Shown: positions 1-9,062, counted from the first letter of the stretch. The stretch is DNA of 64,000 nucleotides from Paenisporosarcina quisquiliarum (GCF_027563315.1 NZ_JAMKBJ010000005.1:1-64000), one strand, 5' to 3'. Notes: a model not told the origin generated them from the letters alone. Numbers and translations: made by a program.

Positions 1-22
1 CAGGATCAAACTCTCCATAATA
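1..22 (-). rRNA. rrs: 16S rRNA, 5' end only (partial)
   Basis: Read on the minus strand, the first bases give GGAGAGTTTGATCCTG, the universal start of bacterial 16S rRNA. The rest of the gene and operon lies to the left of the window. The mature 5' end is placed approximately. Confidence 0.93.
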
Positions 23-253
23 GGTGAGTCGATTAGCTCGACTTTGTTGCTGGCGTCAAATTAATGACGTTTATAATGAACGTTTAAGTTCAAGTTTTGC
101 TTCCCACACCGAAGTGTGTTCCGCTTTTAGTTGCTCCGATCGCCAAGGCGACCATCGCAGAAATTCGTTCTCGCGTTAAACGCTCGTTACGAATTTTGTT
201 GACGTTTTGCTGTTCAGTTTTCAAGGTTCATTTGGTGTCACTCGTTTTGGCGA
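23..253 (-). other. rRNA operon leader
   Basis: Transcribed leader between the P2 start and mature 16S. It contains CCTTGAAAACTGAAC (plus positions 212-226), a sequence typical of Bacillales pre-rRNA leaders and spacers. No protein gene is visible; open frames here are fortuitous. Confidence 0.7.
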
Positions 254-260
254 CTTCTCT

Positions 261-289
261 AATTTAGCACTGCAAAGTGTGAGAGTCAA
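261..289 (-). promoter_or_regulatory. rrn promoter P2
   Basis: Minus strand: -35 TTGACT (284-289), 17-bp spacer, -10 TAAATT (261-266). It is the promoter nearer to 16S and part of a tandem pair, as is usual for Bacillus rrn operons. Confidence 0.8.
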
Positions 290-349
290 GCACTTTTTAA
301 ATCTATTTTTTTATCTTGTTTCTCGCCGTGTTGCTCAGCGACGTTTACT

Positions 350-379
350 ATTATATACAGGCTTCTGTTCATACGTCAA
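350..379 (-). promoter_or_regulatory. rrn promoter P1
   Basis: Minus strand: -35 TTGACG (374-379), 18-bp spacer, -10 TATAAT (350-355), about 90 bp upstream of P2. It starts immediately after the terminator of the preceding same-strand gene. Confidence 0.8.
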
Positions 380-380
380 G

Positions 381-411
381 AAAAAAATAAGACGCTTTTT
401 CAAGCGTCTTA
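381..411 (-). terminator. terminator of ygxA-like gene
   Basis: Minus strand hairpin with arms AAGACGCTT and AAGCGTCTT followed by a T run. It overlaps the stop codon and separates the gene from the rrn promoters. Confidence 0.85.
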
Positions 412-1299
412 TTGCTGTGATGTTTCCTCATCAATTGGTTCAACTTTGTAGTAGCGGTGGAAGATCTTATCGCTCTTCGTTTCTACACGTTCGACGTGGA
501 TGTAGCCCTTCTCCACAAGGAATTCAATAAAGACTTCCAAGTCCACCGAATAGTTTCTGAGCTCTTCTTGTTCATGCAGATCCTGTATAGTCCAATGATC
601 TTTTTGGCTCATAACTTCTAATATATGACGCGATCCATCTTTCGTTCTTGAATGAATCATAAACTCACTTGCTAAAAATAGTAGTTCCAACCTTTTATCA
701 ATTGGTTCCTCACTCGACAGCAATTCTTCGTACAGTTTATAAATGGATGGCTCAATTATTTTGACCTGAGACCAAACGGTTACTTCAGGATGCATTCCGT
801 TCTCAAATACTGCCAGACGTGCAAGGTGGTGCAATGAATCCACAATATGATTGTACGCATCCATGTAGTTTTTTTGTTCAAAAAACACTTTTCCTTCTAA
901 ATAACGACGCAAAAGTTTTGCGAATTCAATGCCCATTTTAATTTTCCGGCCGTAAAAAGGAAATTCTTTGAGCTCAGTTTTTAACTCATGGACAAATTCG
1001 TTCCGATCAAACATGACACGGCCATAAAAAATCCAGTCCACAATCTTTCTATTAGTACCAAGCAATAACCATTTTCGTAACTGCTTTTCAGTTACAATGT
1101 GCATCGCTGCTTTTTTATCATTAAACGTATAATGTTTCGTAAACACAGGTTGAGTTGCGTCTTTAGCTAAAATTAAAAGAATAGTATCGAATGTATCCGT
1201 AATTTGACTAACTTTTTCTCTCTTCTCGACTAAGATAACGCCGAGCGTATTTGGTTGGCTCGCTCTTTCCTGATAAATAGGACGCAGAATCTGTTCCAA
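409..1299 (-). CDS. ygxA: YgxA-like nucleotidyltransferase-like protein
   Basis: 296-residue cytosolic protein resembling B. subtilis YgxA, annotated as a nucleotidyltransferase-like protein with an N-terminal NTase-like fold, a helical middle and a C-terminal winged helix. I see no clear catalytic aspartate pair, so activity is unproven. The start is TTG at 1299, preceded by GAGGGGG with 8-nt spacing. Its position beside an rRNA operon and next to ygzB and perR matches B. subtilis around rrnD, which supports the name more than any motif does. A terminator follows directly. Confidence 0.75.
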   Translation of the reverse strand: MEQILRPIYQERASQPNTLGVILVEKREKVSQITDTFDTILLILAKDATQPVFTKHYTFNDKKAAMHIVTEKQLRKWLLLGTNRKIVDWIFYGRVMFDRNEFVHELKTELKEFPFYGRKIKMGIEFAKLLRRYLEGKVFFEQKNYMDAYNHIVDSLHHLARLAVFENGMHPEVTVWSQVKIIEPSIYKLYEELLSSEEPIDKRLELLFLASEFMIHSRTKDGSRHILEVMSQKDHWTIQDLHEQEELRNYSVDLEVFIEFLVEKGYIHVERVETKSDKIFHRYYKVEPIDEETSQQ

Positions 1300-1427
1300 C
1301 TTGAAGTCCCCCTCATAAATTAATCAAAATGGTATATGTTCTTTTTTCGACAAAGGTTGTGAGATTCCTTCAAACGATTTACACTACCAATTATGGTATA
1401 GTAAACATGATTGAGGAGGAACACAAT

Positions 1428-1775
1428 ATGAAACCTTATAAAAATAAAATAAACCGAATTCGTTCGTTTGCATTATCATTGATTTTCATTGGTTTTGTCA
1501 TCATGTATATCGGCATCTTCTTCCGTGAAAATCAAATCGTCATGACATTATTTATGTTCTTAGGTCTGCTTGCCATTTTAGGCAGTACGGGAGTTTACGC
1601 ATGGATTGGAATGCTTTCCACAAAAGCAGTTCAAGTTGTTTGTCCTAACTGCGGAAAGTATACCAAAGTTTTAGGTCGTGTTGATATGTGTATGTATTGC
1701 AAAGAACCTTTAACATTGGATCCTACTCTAGAAGGCCAGGAATTTGATGAAAAATTAAACCGAAAAAGATCGTAA
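1428..1775 (+). CDS. ygzB: YgzB-like membrane protein with zinc-ribbon tail
   Basis: 115-residue protein. The N-terminus is short and basic, followed by two hydrophobic membrane segments (about residues 10-30 and 38-60) and a soluble tail with two Cys pairs, CPNC and CMYC, which looks like a small zinc ribbon. It matches the UPF0295/YgzB family and sits, as in B. subtilis, between ygxA and perR. The ATG at 1428 has a strong GAGGAGGA Shine-Dalgarno at 1413-1420; the open frame runs further upstream but has no ribosome site there. Function is unknown in the family. Confidence 0.8.
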   Translation: MKPYKNKINRIRSFALSLIFIGFVIMYIGIFFRENQIVMTLFMFLGLLAILGSTGVYAWIGMLSTKAVQVVCPNCGKYTKVLGRVDMCMYCKEPLTLDPTLEGQEFDEKLNRKRS

Positions 1776-1780
1776 CCGAC

Positions 1781-1819
1781 AAGGCTAACATTCATTATAG
1801 AATGTTGGCTCTTTTTTTT
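1781..1819 (+). terminator. ygzB terminator
   Basis: Hairpin arms GCTAACATTC and GAATGTTGGC followed by TTTTTTTT. Confidence 0.88.
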
Positions 1820-1824
1820 GAACT

Positions 1825-1850
1825 AAAAAAAGAGCACCGAAATGCTCTTA
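1825..1850 (-). terminator. perR terminator
   Basis: Minus strand hairpin AAGAGCATTTCGGTGCTCTT followed by a T run. It lies back to back with the ygzB terminator between convergent genes. Confidence 0.85.
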
Positions 1851-1857
1851 CTGTTAA

Positions 1858-2301
1858 CTATTGAACTTTAGAAGCTTGTGTTACACAGGTCGGACATGTT
1901 CCGTAAATCTCCATACGATGGGAATTCACTTTGAATCCAGTAACGTGAGAAGCTAAATGTTCCACTTCATCTAAACCTGGATAATGGAAATCAACAATTT
2001 TGCCACAATCATCACAAATAATGTGATAGTGATCGTTTGTTACGAAATCAAATCGACTGGACGAATCGCCATACGTTAATTCTTTTACTAATCCGGCTTC
2101 TCTAAAAACTCGAAGATTATTGTAAACCGTGGCAACGCTCATGTTTGGGAATTTCCCTTCAAGCGCTCTATATATATCATCTGCTGTTGGATGAATCATG
2201 GATTGAATGAGAAATTCTAAAATTGCATGACGCTGTGGCGTAATTCTGACTCCTGTTGATTTCAAATTATCCAATGCGTCACGTAAATGCATTTCAGTCA
2301 T
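1858..2301 (-). CDS. perR: peroxide-sensing Fur-family repressor PerR
   Basis: 147-residue Fur-family regulator very similar to B. subtilis PerR. The winged helix spans about residues 10-80 ([25 protein letters not shown]). The Cys4 structural zinc site is CDDC plus CPTC, and the sensing-site His and Asp ligands are present (HPTADD, FDF, HYH). I chose ATG 2301 because GAGGTG lies 7 nt upstream and because this numbering puts the sensing histidine at position 37, as in B. subtilis. PerR represses peroxide-stress genes with Fe or Mn bound and is inactivated by iron-catalysed histidine oxidation. A PerR box overlaps its own promoter, and a second lies before pfeT. Confidence 0.95.
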   Translation of the reverse strand: MTEMHLRDALDNLKSTGVRITPQRHAILEFLIQSMIHPTADDIYRALEGKFPNMSVATVYNNLRVFREAGLVKELTYGDSSSRFDFVTNDHYHIICDDCGKIVDFHYPGLDEVEHLASHVTGFKVNSHRMEIYGTCPTCVTQASKVQ

Positions 2302-2343
2302 CGCCATGCACCTCACTTCATAAAGATTCTTATTTTATAATGG

Positions 2344-2358
2344 TTACAATTAGTATAA
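2344..2358 (-). promoter_or_regulatory. PerR box at the perR promoter
   Basis: Minus strand TTATACTAATTGTAA matches the PerR consensus TTATAATNATTATAA at 12 of 14 defined positions. It overlaps the -10 element, so it should mediate autorepression, as known in B. subtilis. Confidence 0.8.
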
Positions 2359-2381
2359 GAAAGAAGTAAGGAAAAAGTCAA
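2352..2381 (-). promoter_or_regulatory. perR promoter
   Basis: Minus strand: -35 TTGACT (2376-2381), 18-bp spacer, -10 TATACT (2352-2357), the latter inside the PerR box. Confidence 0.75.
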
Positions 2382-2405
2382 CAAAAAACCAATTACATCA
2401 AGGTA

Positions 2406-2957
2406 TTACTCTGCATGCAGTCCGATTTCCTTTTGACCCAGTCGCATGTTAATGAAGCGTGCGGCTACAAACAAGAAATCGGATAAACGGTTTAAATAAG
2501 CCAATACAAGAGGTGATACTTGTTCCCCTATACCTACCGCAGCACGCTCGGCACGACGCACAATAGTACGGGCTACATGAAGAGTGGCCCCAGCAGGATG
2601 ACCGCTTGGCAAAATGAAGTTTTGCAATGCAGGAAGATGTGCATCCCATTCGTCAATTACATTTTCAAGTTTCGTGATTTCCGTTTCTTCCAATTTCCAT
2701 TTCACTTCTTTCCCTGCAGGCGTAGCGAGTTCTGCACCTACATGAAACAGTGTCGTTTGAATTTGATGGAAAACTCGTTGAACATCCTCTTTTTCTTCAA
2801 AAAATTCATTCTGAATATAACTCATAGCAAGACCAATCATGGAATTCGCTTCGTCGCACGTACCATATGCTTCTACCAATGCATCATTCTTTGCAACACG
2901 TGAACCATAGATAAGTGAAGTTGTGCCTTTGTCGCCTGTTTTTGTGTAGATTTTCAT
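2406..2957 (-). CDS. pduO: PduO-type cob(I)alamin adenosyltransferase
   Basis: 183-residue ATP:cob(I)alamin adenosyltransferase of the PduO/MMAB family (B. subtilis YvqK-like). It transfers adenosyl from ATP to cob(I)alamin to make adenosylcobalamin. The signature motifs are all present: N-terminal TKTGDKGTT (ATP contact), VEAYGTCDE, RRAER and NRLSDFLF. Family members are soluble trimers. The gene starts one base after the stop of the upstream dehydrogenase, so the two form an operon led by bcp. No cobalamin biosynthesis genes are in the window, which suits a salvage role. Confidence 0.92.
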   Translation of the reverse strand: MKIYTKTGDKGTTSLIYGSRVAKNDALVEAYGTCDEANSMIGLAMSYIQNEFFEEKEDVQRVFHQIQTTLFHVGAELATPAGKEVKWKLEETEITKLENVIDEWDAHLPALQNFILPSGHPAGATLHVARTIVRRAERAAVGIGEQVSPLVLAYLNRLSDFLFVAARFINMRLGQKEIGLHAE

Positions 2958-2958
2958 G

Positions 2959-3906
2959 TTAGTACCCCTTTTCTAAGTCTATGACATTTTGAAAATTCGT
3001 TCCCGCTTCAATCCATTCATGGAGGTTGTGACGGAAAATCTTCAATGCTCGTGGAACATATTCAGAAGAATGGCTCGAAACATGAGGTGAAACAATTACT
3101 CCTTCCATTTTCCAAAATGGATGGTTCTCATCAAGAGGTTCATTTTCGAAAACATCCAGTACAGCGTAGGAAATTTGACGTTCCTGAATGGCCTGAATGA
3201 GTTGTTCTTCTTTTATTAAATCACCACGGCCAAAGTTCATGAAAATTGCATCTTCCTTCATTAATACAAAATGATCGTATGTAAGTAGACCTATTGTTTC
3301 TGGTGTGCTCGGTAAGACTGAAATGACGATATCTACTTTTGGCAGTACGTCACTTAATTGGTCAAAAGTAATCATAGAATTCATGTTAGCAGCATTTTTC
3401 CCGGAGCGATTACAACCTATTGTCGTGACTCCAAATGCTTGCAGTAACCGTCCAATCTCACTGCCGATTGCACCCGGACCAATAATAAGCGCTGTACTTC
3501 CAAAAAGCTCAGTTGATCCCGAACGCTTACTCCATTCACTGTTTTCCTGTTGTTTATACATCCATGGCAACGCACGTTTAATGGCGAGCAAATGTGCCAT
3601 TACGGATTCAGTCATTGGTGTCTTGTGAATCCCTTTAACATTCGTAACGAAAATGTTTCGTTTTAAGATTTCACTCAGTGGCATCTTTTCTAATCCTGCT
3701 GAAGCAATCATGAGCCATTTTAACGCGAGCGCTTGATCTAATGTAGCGACAGAAATATCTTCGCCATACGTCACAATGACTTCAGCAGATTTTAGTGCGT
3801 CCTGATCTTTACTTGAAGAAAAAGTAAATTTCACCTCAGGAAATTCCGTTTGTAATTCCTCTATTAAATATTCTTTAACCGGGAAAGTAAAAAGTACATT
3901 GGTCAT
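2959..3906 (-). CDS. D-2-hydroxyacid dehydrogenase family protein
   Basis: 315-residue NAD(P)-dependent D-isomer 2-hydroxyacid dehydrogenase. The Rossmann motif is GPGAIGSEIG (about residues 143-152; the first Gly is followed by Pro, an uncommon variant). The catalytic Arg sits in NFGRGDLI, Glu in VFENEP and His in SPHVSSHS. Its start codon overlaps the bcp stop by four bases (ATGA type), implying translational coupling. Substrate cannot be read from sequence; phosphoglycerate-, glyoxylate- and lactate-type enzymes share this fold. Confidence 0.85.
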   Translation of the reverse strand: MTNVLFTFPVKEYLIEELQTEFPEVKFTFSSSKDQDALKSAEVIVTYGEDISVATLDQALALKWLMIASAGLEKMPLSEILKRNIFVTNVKGIHKTPMTESVMAHLLAIKRALPWMYKQQENSEWSKRSGSTELFGSTALIIGPGAIGSEIGRLLQAFGVTTIGCNRSGKNAANMNSMITFDQLSDVLPKVDIVISVLPSTPETIGLLTYDHFVLMKEDAIFMNFGRGDLIKEEQLIQAIQERQISYAVLDVFENEPLDENHPFWKMEGVIVSPHVSSHSSEYVPRALKIFRHNLHEWIEAGTNFQNVIDLEKGY

Positions 3907-4382
3907 TGAGCGGTCACCAATTCACGCAAAGTTACAAGAGCATCTTCCACATGTCCTTTCACTTTTACTTTTCTCCATTCTTTTATGACAGTTCCAGTCG
4001 GGTCAATTAGGAAAGTGGAGCGCTCGATCCCCATATATTCTTTTCCATACATTTTTTTGAGAACCCATACGCCATATGCTTCAGAAACAGCGTGGTCCTC
4101 ATCAATCAATAATGAAAAAGGCAGACCATGTTTTTCAATGAATTTCGTATGCGCACGTTCACCGTCCGGGCTTACGCCTAAAATGACGGCATTCAGATCT
4201 CGGAAGGATTCGTGCATATCTCTGAAGTCACACGCTTCAGTCGTGCATCCTGGAGTAGCGTCTTTCGGATAAAAGTAAAGCAGTACATATTCTTTTCCAG
4301 CGAACTGATGTAGTGAGACTTCTTCCCCTTTTTCATTTCTCAATGTGAAATCTGGTGCTTGCAATCCTTCAAGTGTTGTCAT
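3903..4382 (-). CDS. bcp: thioredoxin-dependent peroxiredoxin Bcp
   Basis: 159-residue PrxQ/Bcp peroxiredoxin reducing H2O2 and organic hydroperoxides. The peroxidatic Cys46 lies in TPGCTTEAC with a resolving Cys51 five residues on, the typical BCP arrangement. An upstream in-frame GTG exists, but its codons form the Shine-Dalgarno GGAGGG, so ATG 4382 is chosen. It heads a three-gene operon (bcp, dehydrogenase, pduO), divergent from hemL as in B. subtilis ygaF/gsaB, and lies near perR. Confidence 0.93.
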   Translation of the reverse strand: MTTLEGLQAPDFTLRNEKGEEVSLHQFAGKEYVLLYFYPKDATPGCTTEACDFRDMHESFRDLNAVILGVSPDGERAHTKFIEKHGLPFSLLIDEDHAVSEAYGVWVLKKMYGKEYMGIERSTFLIDPTGTVIKEWRKVKVKGHVEDALVTLRELVTAQ

Positions 4383-4412
4383 GAACATTCCCTCCACTTT
4401 ACTATTTATTTT

Positions 4413-4441
4413 ATCGTACCTAAGAATGACTGCACTTTCAA
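4413..4441 (-). promoter_or_regulatory. bcp operon promoter
   Basis: Minus strand: -35 TTGAAA (4436-4441), 17-bp spacer, -10 TACGAT (4413-4418). It overlaps the divergent hemL -35 region. Confidence 0.6.
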
Positions 4442-4446
4442 TTTTC

Positions 4447-4476
4447 TTGGCGTTCTACGTCCTTTTTGTCTATTAT
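4447..4476 (+). promoter_or_regulatory. hemL promoter
   Basis: -35 TTGGCG (4447-4452), 18-bp spacer, -10 TATTAT (4471-4476), about 33 bp before the hemL start. Confidence 0.6.
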
Positions 4477-4508
4477 TAAGGATGGTAGAAATGGAACGGA
4501 GGATATAT

Positions 4509-5795
4509 ATGAATAGAACAAAATCAGAAGCACTACATGAAGAAGCATTACAACATATCGTTGGTGGTGTTAACAGCCCATCTCGTTCGTACAAAGCAGT
4601 AGGTGGCGGTTCTCCAACGGTAATGGAAAGAGCACAGGGAGCATACTTTTGGGATGTGGATGGAAATAAGTACATTGACTATCTGGCAGCTTACGGGCCA
4701 ATCATCACTGGGCATGCCCATCCGCACATTACGCAAGCTATTACAAAGGCAGCCGAAAACGGGTTACTATATGGTACGCCTACCCCTCATGAAGTGAAAT
4801 TTGCCAAAATGCTGAAAGAAGCGATGCCTGGAATGGATAAAGTGCGTTTTGTGAATTCGGGAACAGAAGCTGTCATGACGACGATTCGTGTATCTCGTGC
4901 ATATACAGGGCGTACTAAAATTATGAAATTTGCTGGTTGCTACCATGGACATTCGGATTTGGTGCTTGTTGCTGCCGGATCGGGACCTGCTACACTGGGT
5001 ACCCCTGATTCAGCTGGTGTTCCTAAATCAATTGCGAAAGAAGTCATCACAATCCCTTTTAATGATCCAGAAGCTTTCAAGGAAGCCATGGACAAATGGG
5101 GTAACGAAATTGCCTGTATCTTAGTGGAACCTATTGTAGGAAATTTCGGCATTGTTGAACCAAAGGAAGGCTTCTTACCTCTTGTACATGATATCGCCAA
5201 ACAAAAAGGTGCACTTATTGTATATGATGAAGTCATTACAGCATTCCGTTTCCACTACGGCGGAGCTCAAGATTTATTAGGCTTAACACCTGACCTGACT
5301 GCTCTCGGGAAAATCATCGGAGGCGGCTTGCCAATCGGAGCTTACGGCGGACGAAAAGAAATTATGGAGCAAGTCGCACCACTCGGCCCTGCTTATCAAG
5401 CGGGAACTATGGCCGGAAATCCTGCGTCTATATTATCTGGAATTGCTTGTTTGGAAGTATTGAAGCAGCCGGGTATATATGAAGAAATGGATCGTTTGGG
5501 TGCACTTTTGGAAGAAGGTATTTTGAAAGCTGCTGCTAAACATAACGTGACAATCACAATCAATCGTTTAATGGGTGCATTGACAATTTACTTCACGGAT
5601 GTGAAAGTAGAGAATTACGAACAAGCCGAAGCAACAGATGGTGAGATTTTCGGTCGATTCTTCAAACTGATGCTGGAACAAGGAATCAACTTGGCTCCTT
5701 CTAAGTATGAGGCTTGGTTCTTAACGACCGCCCACACAGAAGAAGATGTTGAACAATCACTAAAAGCGGTTGATTATGCATTTTCAAAACTTTAA
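4509..5795 (+). CDS. hemL: glutamate-1-semialdehyde 2,1-aminomutase
   Basis: 428-residue class III PLP aminotransferase that converts glutamate-1-semialdehyde to 5-aminolevulinate in tetrapyrrole synthesis. Motifs: [21 protein letters not shown] and the PLP lysine in [16 protein letters not shown]. Length matches the family. ATG 4509 follows CGGAGGA; the open frame upstream lacks a ribosome site. Its position next to bcp corresponds to B. subtilis gsaB, a second HemL distinct from the hemAXCDBL operon copy; whether another copy exists here cannot be seen. Confidence 0.93.
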   Translation: MNRTKSEALHEEALQHIVGGVNSPSRSYKAVGGGSPTVMERAQGAYFWDVDGNKYIDYLAAYGPIITGHAHPHITQAITKAAENGLLYGTPTPHEVKFAKMLKEAMPGMDKVRFVNSGTEAVMTTIRVSRAYTGRTKIMKFAGCYHGHSDLVLVAAGSGPATLGTPDSAGVPKSIAKEVITIPFNDPEAFKEAMDKWGNEIACILVEPIVGNFGIVEPKEGFLPLVHDIAKQKGALIVYDEVITAFRFHYGGAQDLLGLTPDLTALGKIIGGGLPIGAYGGRKEIMEQVAPLGPAYQAGTMAGNPASILSGIACLEVLKQPGIYEEMDRLGALLEEGILKAAAKHNVTITINRLMGALTIYFTDVKVENYEQAEATDGEIFGRFFKLMLEQGINLAPSKYEAWFLTTAHTEEDVEQSLKAVDYAFSKL

Positions 5796-5852
5796 TAAAC
5801 GATTTCTTTTAGAAGGAATGTCTAAAGAAATTAGAAAGGACATACCACATCT

Positions 5853-6932
5853 ATGAAACTTGGTGCACGAATCGTTAAAACGGGAGTTGCAATCGTGTTT
5901 GCGCTGTTCTTGGCTGATTTAATGCATTTACCGTCACCCGTATTTGCGGGAATCGCAGCGATATTTGCCATTCAACCTTCCATTTACCGATCCTATTTAA
6001 CGATTATTGAACAAATTCAATCAAATCTGATCGGTGCTGGTATAGCCGTAATTTTTGCTCTAATTTTTGGACACCATTATGTGGCAGTAGGTCTGGCTGC
6101 AGTTATCACAATTGCCATCATGCTGAAATTAAAGTTGGAGAAATCCATTTCATTGGCACTTGTAACAATCATTGCGATTATGGAAGTACAGAGCGATGAT
6201 TTCATCACCTTTGCTCTAATCAGGTTTGCGACGATTGTCGTTGGTGTATTGGCTGCATTTGTCGTGAACTTGGTCTTTATGCCTCCGAAGTATGAAACTA
6301 AGTTGTTTCAGGCGATTCATTCAACAACAGATGAGTTAATCAGATGGACACGGTTAGCCGAACGCCAGGCTTCCGAACATACGGCGACGAAGCAGTCACT
6401 TGAAAAACTACGCGAACGTTTGATAAAAGTAGATCAGTTTTATTTGTTTTATAAAGAAGAACGAAGCTACTTCCGAAATGAAAAACGTGCGAAAGCCCGT
6501 AAACTTGTGGTGTATCGTCAAATGATTTCAGCAGCCAATAAAAGTTGGGATGTGCTGAAACGACTTCATTTACATGAAAATGAACTGGCGAATCTCCCGG
6601 ATCAATTCCGTCAGATGATTCAAGAACGACTGGACTTCTTACTGACATATCACGAACAGCTTCATTTAAAATACACAGGTAAATTAAAACCTGAACATTC
6701 CTTTTTAAGCGGAAGTGAAGCATTGCTCCAACGTCATGAAGTAATGGAAATATTCGCGAGAGAAATTGCACTTTCCAACACAGAAGAATCTTTCTCTTCC
6801 TATCATTTACTTCATGTACTGTCTGCCATATTGGATTATGAAGAACAATTGGAACACTTGGATACGCTTATTATTTCTCACCAGAATTACCACGGAGAAG
6901 AAATTAAAGTGGAACTTGAAGATGAATTCTAA
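5853..6932 (+). CDS. ygaE: YgaE-like aromatic acid exporter family protein
   Basis: 359-residue membrane protein of the ArAE_1 (DUF939) group related to fusaric acid resistance-type efflux proteins. About four to six hydrophobic helices fill residues 1-150, and the C-terminal half is a charged, helical cytoplasmic domain. The transported substrate is unknown. It lies 57 bp after hemL with an AGAAAGGA ribosome site, so it may be cotranscribed; the gap holds a hairpin (5802-5832) without a T run. B. subtilis ygaE has the same neighbour. Confidence 0.75.
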   Translation: MKLGARIVKTGVAIVFALFLADLMHLPSPVFAGIAAIFAIQPSIYRSYLTIIEQIQSNLIGAGIAVIFALIFGHHYVAVGLAAVITIAIMLKLKLEKSISLALVTIIAIMEVQSDDFITFALIRFATIVVGVLAAFVVNLVFMPPKYETKLFQAIHSTTDELIRWTRLAERQASEHTATKQSLEKLRERLIKVDQFYLFYKEERSYFRNEKRAKARKLVVYRQMISAANKSWDVLKRLHLHENELANLPDQFRQMIQERLDFLLTYHEQLHLKYTGKLKPEHSFLSGSEALLQRHEVMEIFAREIALSNTEESFSSYHLLHVLSAILDYEEQLEHLDTLIISHQNYHGEEIKVELEDEF

Positions 6933-6939
6933 ATTAATG

Positions 6940-6975
6940 GCAGTCATCTCACCTATTGAGATGACTGCTTTTTCT
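6940..6975 (+). terminator. ygaE terminator
   Basis: Arms GCAGTCATCTC and GAGATGACTGC followed by TTTTTC. Confidence 0.9.
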
Positions 6976-7002
6976 TATGCATTATTTACATTTTTTCCCT
7001 TT

Positions 7003-7100
7003 TACAACTAAAATCTATAATTGTTCAACTAAAACCCTCTTTCGTCAGACGAAACCTCCAAATTGTCCAACAAACTATCGTTCCGCCAACAAAAACCCCA
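7003..7100. repeat. degenerate ~21-bp tandem array A
   Basis: About five degenerate units between two convergent terminators, sharing a T-rich start and cores such as TTCAACTAAAA, GTCAGACGAAA, GTCCAACAAAC and GCCAACAAAAA. Core starts lie near 7003, 7024, 7044, 7065 and 7085 (spacing 20-21). It resembles arrays C and D and is the weakest of the four. Confidence 0.5.
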
Positions 7101-7134
7101 TAAAAAAAGCCATTCCTTATAAAAGGAATGACTT
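7101..7134 (-). terminator. dpp operon terminator
   Basis: Minus strand arms AGTCATTCCTT and AAGGAATGGCT followed by TTTTTTTA. Confidence 0.88.
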
Positions 7135-7146
7135 CTTCTCCATCTA

Positions 7147-8040
7147 TTAGCTCTTCATGCGTGGATCCAATGCATCCCGCAATCCATCTCCCATTAAATT
7201 GAATCCCAGTACCGTAAGCATAATGGCGATACCTGGGAAAATCATGGTCCAAGGAGCGTTGATTAAATACATTTTGGAATCAGCTAGCATTTTGCCCCAC
7301 TCCGGAGCTGGAGCTTCTGCGCCAAGACCAAGGAAACCAAGTGCTGCCGCTTCAATAATGGCCGTTGCTATGGCAAGTGTACCTTGCACGATAACAGGTG
7401 CCATTGAATTCGGTAAAATATGCGAGAATAATATTCGGATATCCTGCATGCCGATTGCTTTAGCCGAAGTGATATACTCCTCTTCCTTAATACTCAAAAC
7501 TTTGGATCGAATCAATCGACCGAAGTTCGGAATGTTAATGATGGCAATGGCAATCAATGCATTTTGCAAGGATGGTCCCAATACCGATACGACAGCGATT
7601 GCTAGTAAGATACTTGGAAATGCCAGCATGATATCGAAAATGCGGGAAATAATCGCATCTACCCACTTACCGTAATAACCTGCAACAATCCCTAAAATAC
7701 TCCCTGCAATCACTGAACCGATTACCGAAAAGAACCCAACCCATAATGAAATACGTGCACCATGGATAATGCGGGATAATATATCTCGACCCATATCATC
7801 TGTTCCGAACCAATGATCAAAAGATGGTGCCTGTAATCGATTGGGTAGATTTTGCTCATTTATGCCTTGTGGTGCTATCCAGGGTCCTATGAATGCCACG
7901 ATGATAAAGAAGAGAACAATCCCAGCTCCGACTACGGCGACTTTACTTTTCTTAAAGCTTCGCCAAGCTTCATGCCAAGGGCCCGCTACTTTATCTTGTT
8001 GTGCTACTACATCTGATGGTTTAGGCGCGAATCCGACCAT
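7147..8040 (-). CDS. dppC: peptide ABC transporter permease DppC-type
   Basis: 297-residue inner permease of a dipeptide/oligopeptide (or nickel) importer. An N-terminal OppC-like segment and first membrane helix (about residues 35-60) precede a binding-protein-dependent permease domain with five helices. The EAA loop that contacts the ATPases is near residues 190-215 (SAKAIGMQD). It is the last gene of the operon, 17 bp after dppB, with AGGAGGA before its ATG. Confidence 0.88.
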   Translation of the reverse strand: MVGFAPKPSDVVAQQDKVAGPWHEAWRSFKKSKVAVVGAGIVLFFIIVAFIGPWIAPQGINEQNLPNRLQAPSFDHWFGTDDMGRDILSRIIHGARISLWVGFFSVIGSVIAGSILGIVAGYYGKWVDAIISRIFDIMLAFPSILLAIAVVSVLGPSLQNALIAIAIINIPNFGRLIRSKVLSIKEEEYITSAKAIGMQDIRILFSHILPNSMAPVIVQGTLAIATAIIEAAALGFLGLGAEAPAPEWGKMLADSKMYLINAPWTMIFPGIAIMLTVLGFNLMGDGLRDALDPRMKS

Positions 8041-8057
8041 AATGAGATTCCTCCTTC

Positions 8058-9062
8058 TTAATCGTATTTAATTCGTGGATCAATCAAACTGTAAAGAATA
8101 TCAATGAACAAGTTAATCATTACGAAGATAAATGCCACAACAAGAATCCCTGATTGGATAACTGGGTAGTCGCGGAAATTGATTGCTTCGTAAATATAAC
8201 GTCCAACTCCTGGCCATGCGAAAATGGATTCCGTTAAAATGGCACCGCCAAGCAGTAATCCCATTTGAAGACCGATAATTGTCAATACTGGGATAATGGC
8301 ATTTTTCAATGCATGCTTGTACACAACCCAGAACATTTTTTGACCTTTCGCACGTGCAGTACGAACATAATCTGATCTCATCACATCAAGCATGCTGGAA
8401 CGAGTCATACGGGCAATGATTGCCATCGGAATTGTCGCAAGGGCTAGCCCTGGTAAGACCAGATGTTTCAAAACAATGCCTAATTGATCAAAGCGTCCTT
8501 GAAGAATGGTATCCAGTACATACAAATTGGTCATTGAATCGATCGGATTCCTTACTTCCTCTCGGCCTGTCGTTGGAAGAATCCCAAGCTCGATGCCGAA
8601 AATATATTGCATCATCAAACCTAGCCAGAAAATTGGCATAGACACGCCAACTAACGCTAAGATCATGGCTGTATAGTCAAACCATGAGTTTTGGAACCAG
8701 GCAGAGATGATGCCTGCATTGACTCCGACAATAACTGCTATAAGAACTGCAAACAGAGATAATTCAAATGTGGCAGCTAGATACGGCCAAATTTCTTCAG
8801 ATACTGGTGTAGTTGTTCGTAAAGATTCTCCAAGATCACCTTTTAACAATCCACCTAAATAATCAAAATATTGGACATACCACGGATTGTCTAATCCGAG
8901 CTTTGCTCGTAATGCCTCAATCGCTTCTTTCGTCGCTTGTTGACCCAAAATTACTTGTGCTGGGTCCCCAGGAATGGCACGAATAATCATAAAAACGACA
9001 AACGTCATGCCCAGCAAAACTGGGATTAATTGCAATAGTCTTCTCCCGATATAGTGAAGCAT
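8058..9062 (-). CDS. dppB: peptide ABC transporter permease DppB-type
   Basis: 334-residue permease partner of DppC with the typical opening helix (GRRLLQLIPVLLGMTFVVF), the conserved IPGDPA segment and the EAA loop (RTARAKGQK). ATG 9062 is preferred because the GTG three codons upstream lies in the ribosome site GGAGAGGTG. It follows dppA after about 100 bp that contain a terminator-like hairpin, which should reduce permease expression relative to the binding protein. Confidence 0.88.
   Translation of the reverse strand: MLHYIGRRLLQLIPVLLGMTFVVFMIIRAIPGDPAQVILGQQATKEAIEALRAKLGLDNPWYVQYFDYLGGLLKGDLGESLRTTTPVSEEIWPYLAATFELSLFAVLIAVIVGVNAGIISAWFQNSWFDYTAMILALVGVSMPIFWLGLMMQYIFGIELGILPTTGREEVRNPIDSMTNLYVLDTILQGRFDQLGIVLKHLVLPGLALATIPMAIIARMTRSSMLDVMRSDYVRTARAKGQKMFWVVYKHALKNAIIPVLTIIGLQMGLLLGGAILTESIFAWPGVGRYIYEAINFRDYPVIQSGILVVAFIFVMINLFIDILYSLIDPRIKYD

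Noticed and set aside
207-530. Plus-strand open frame over the rRNA leader and promoters
   Set aside because: It crosses the rrn promoters and the ygxA terminator antisense; no ribosome site.
4359-4508. Upstream extension of hemL
   Set aside because: It would cover both divergent promoters and lengthen HemL beyond the family norm.
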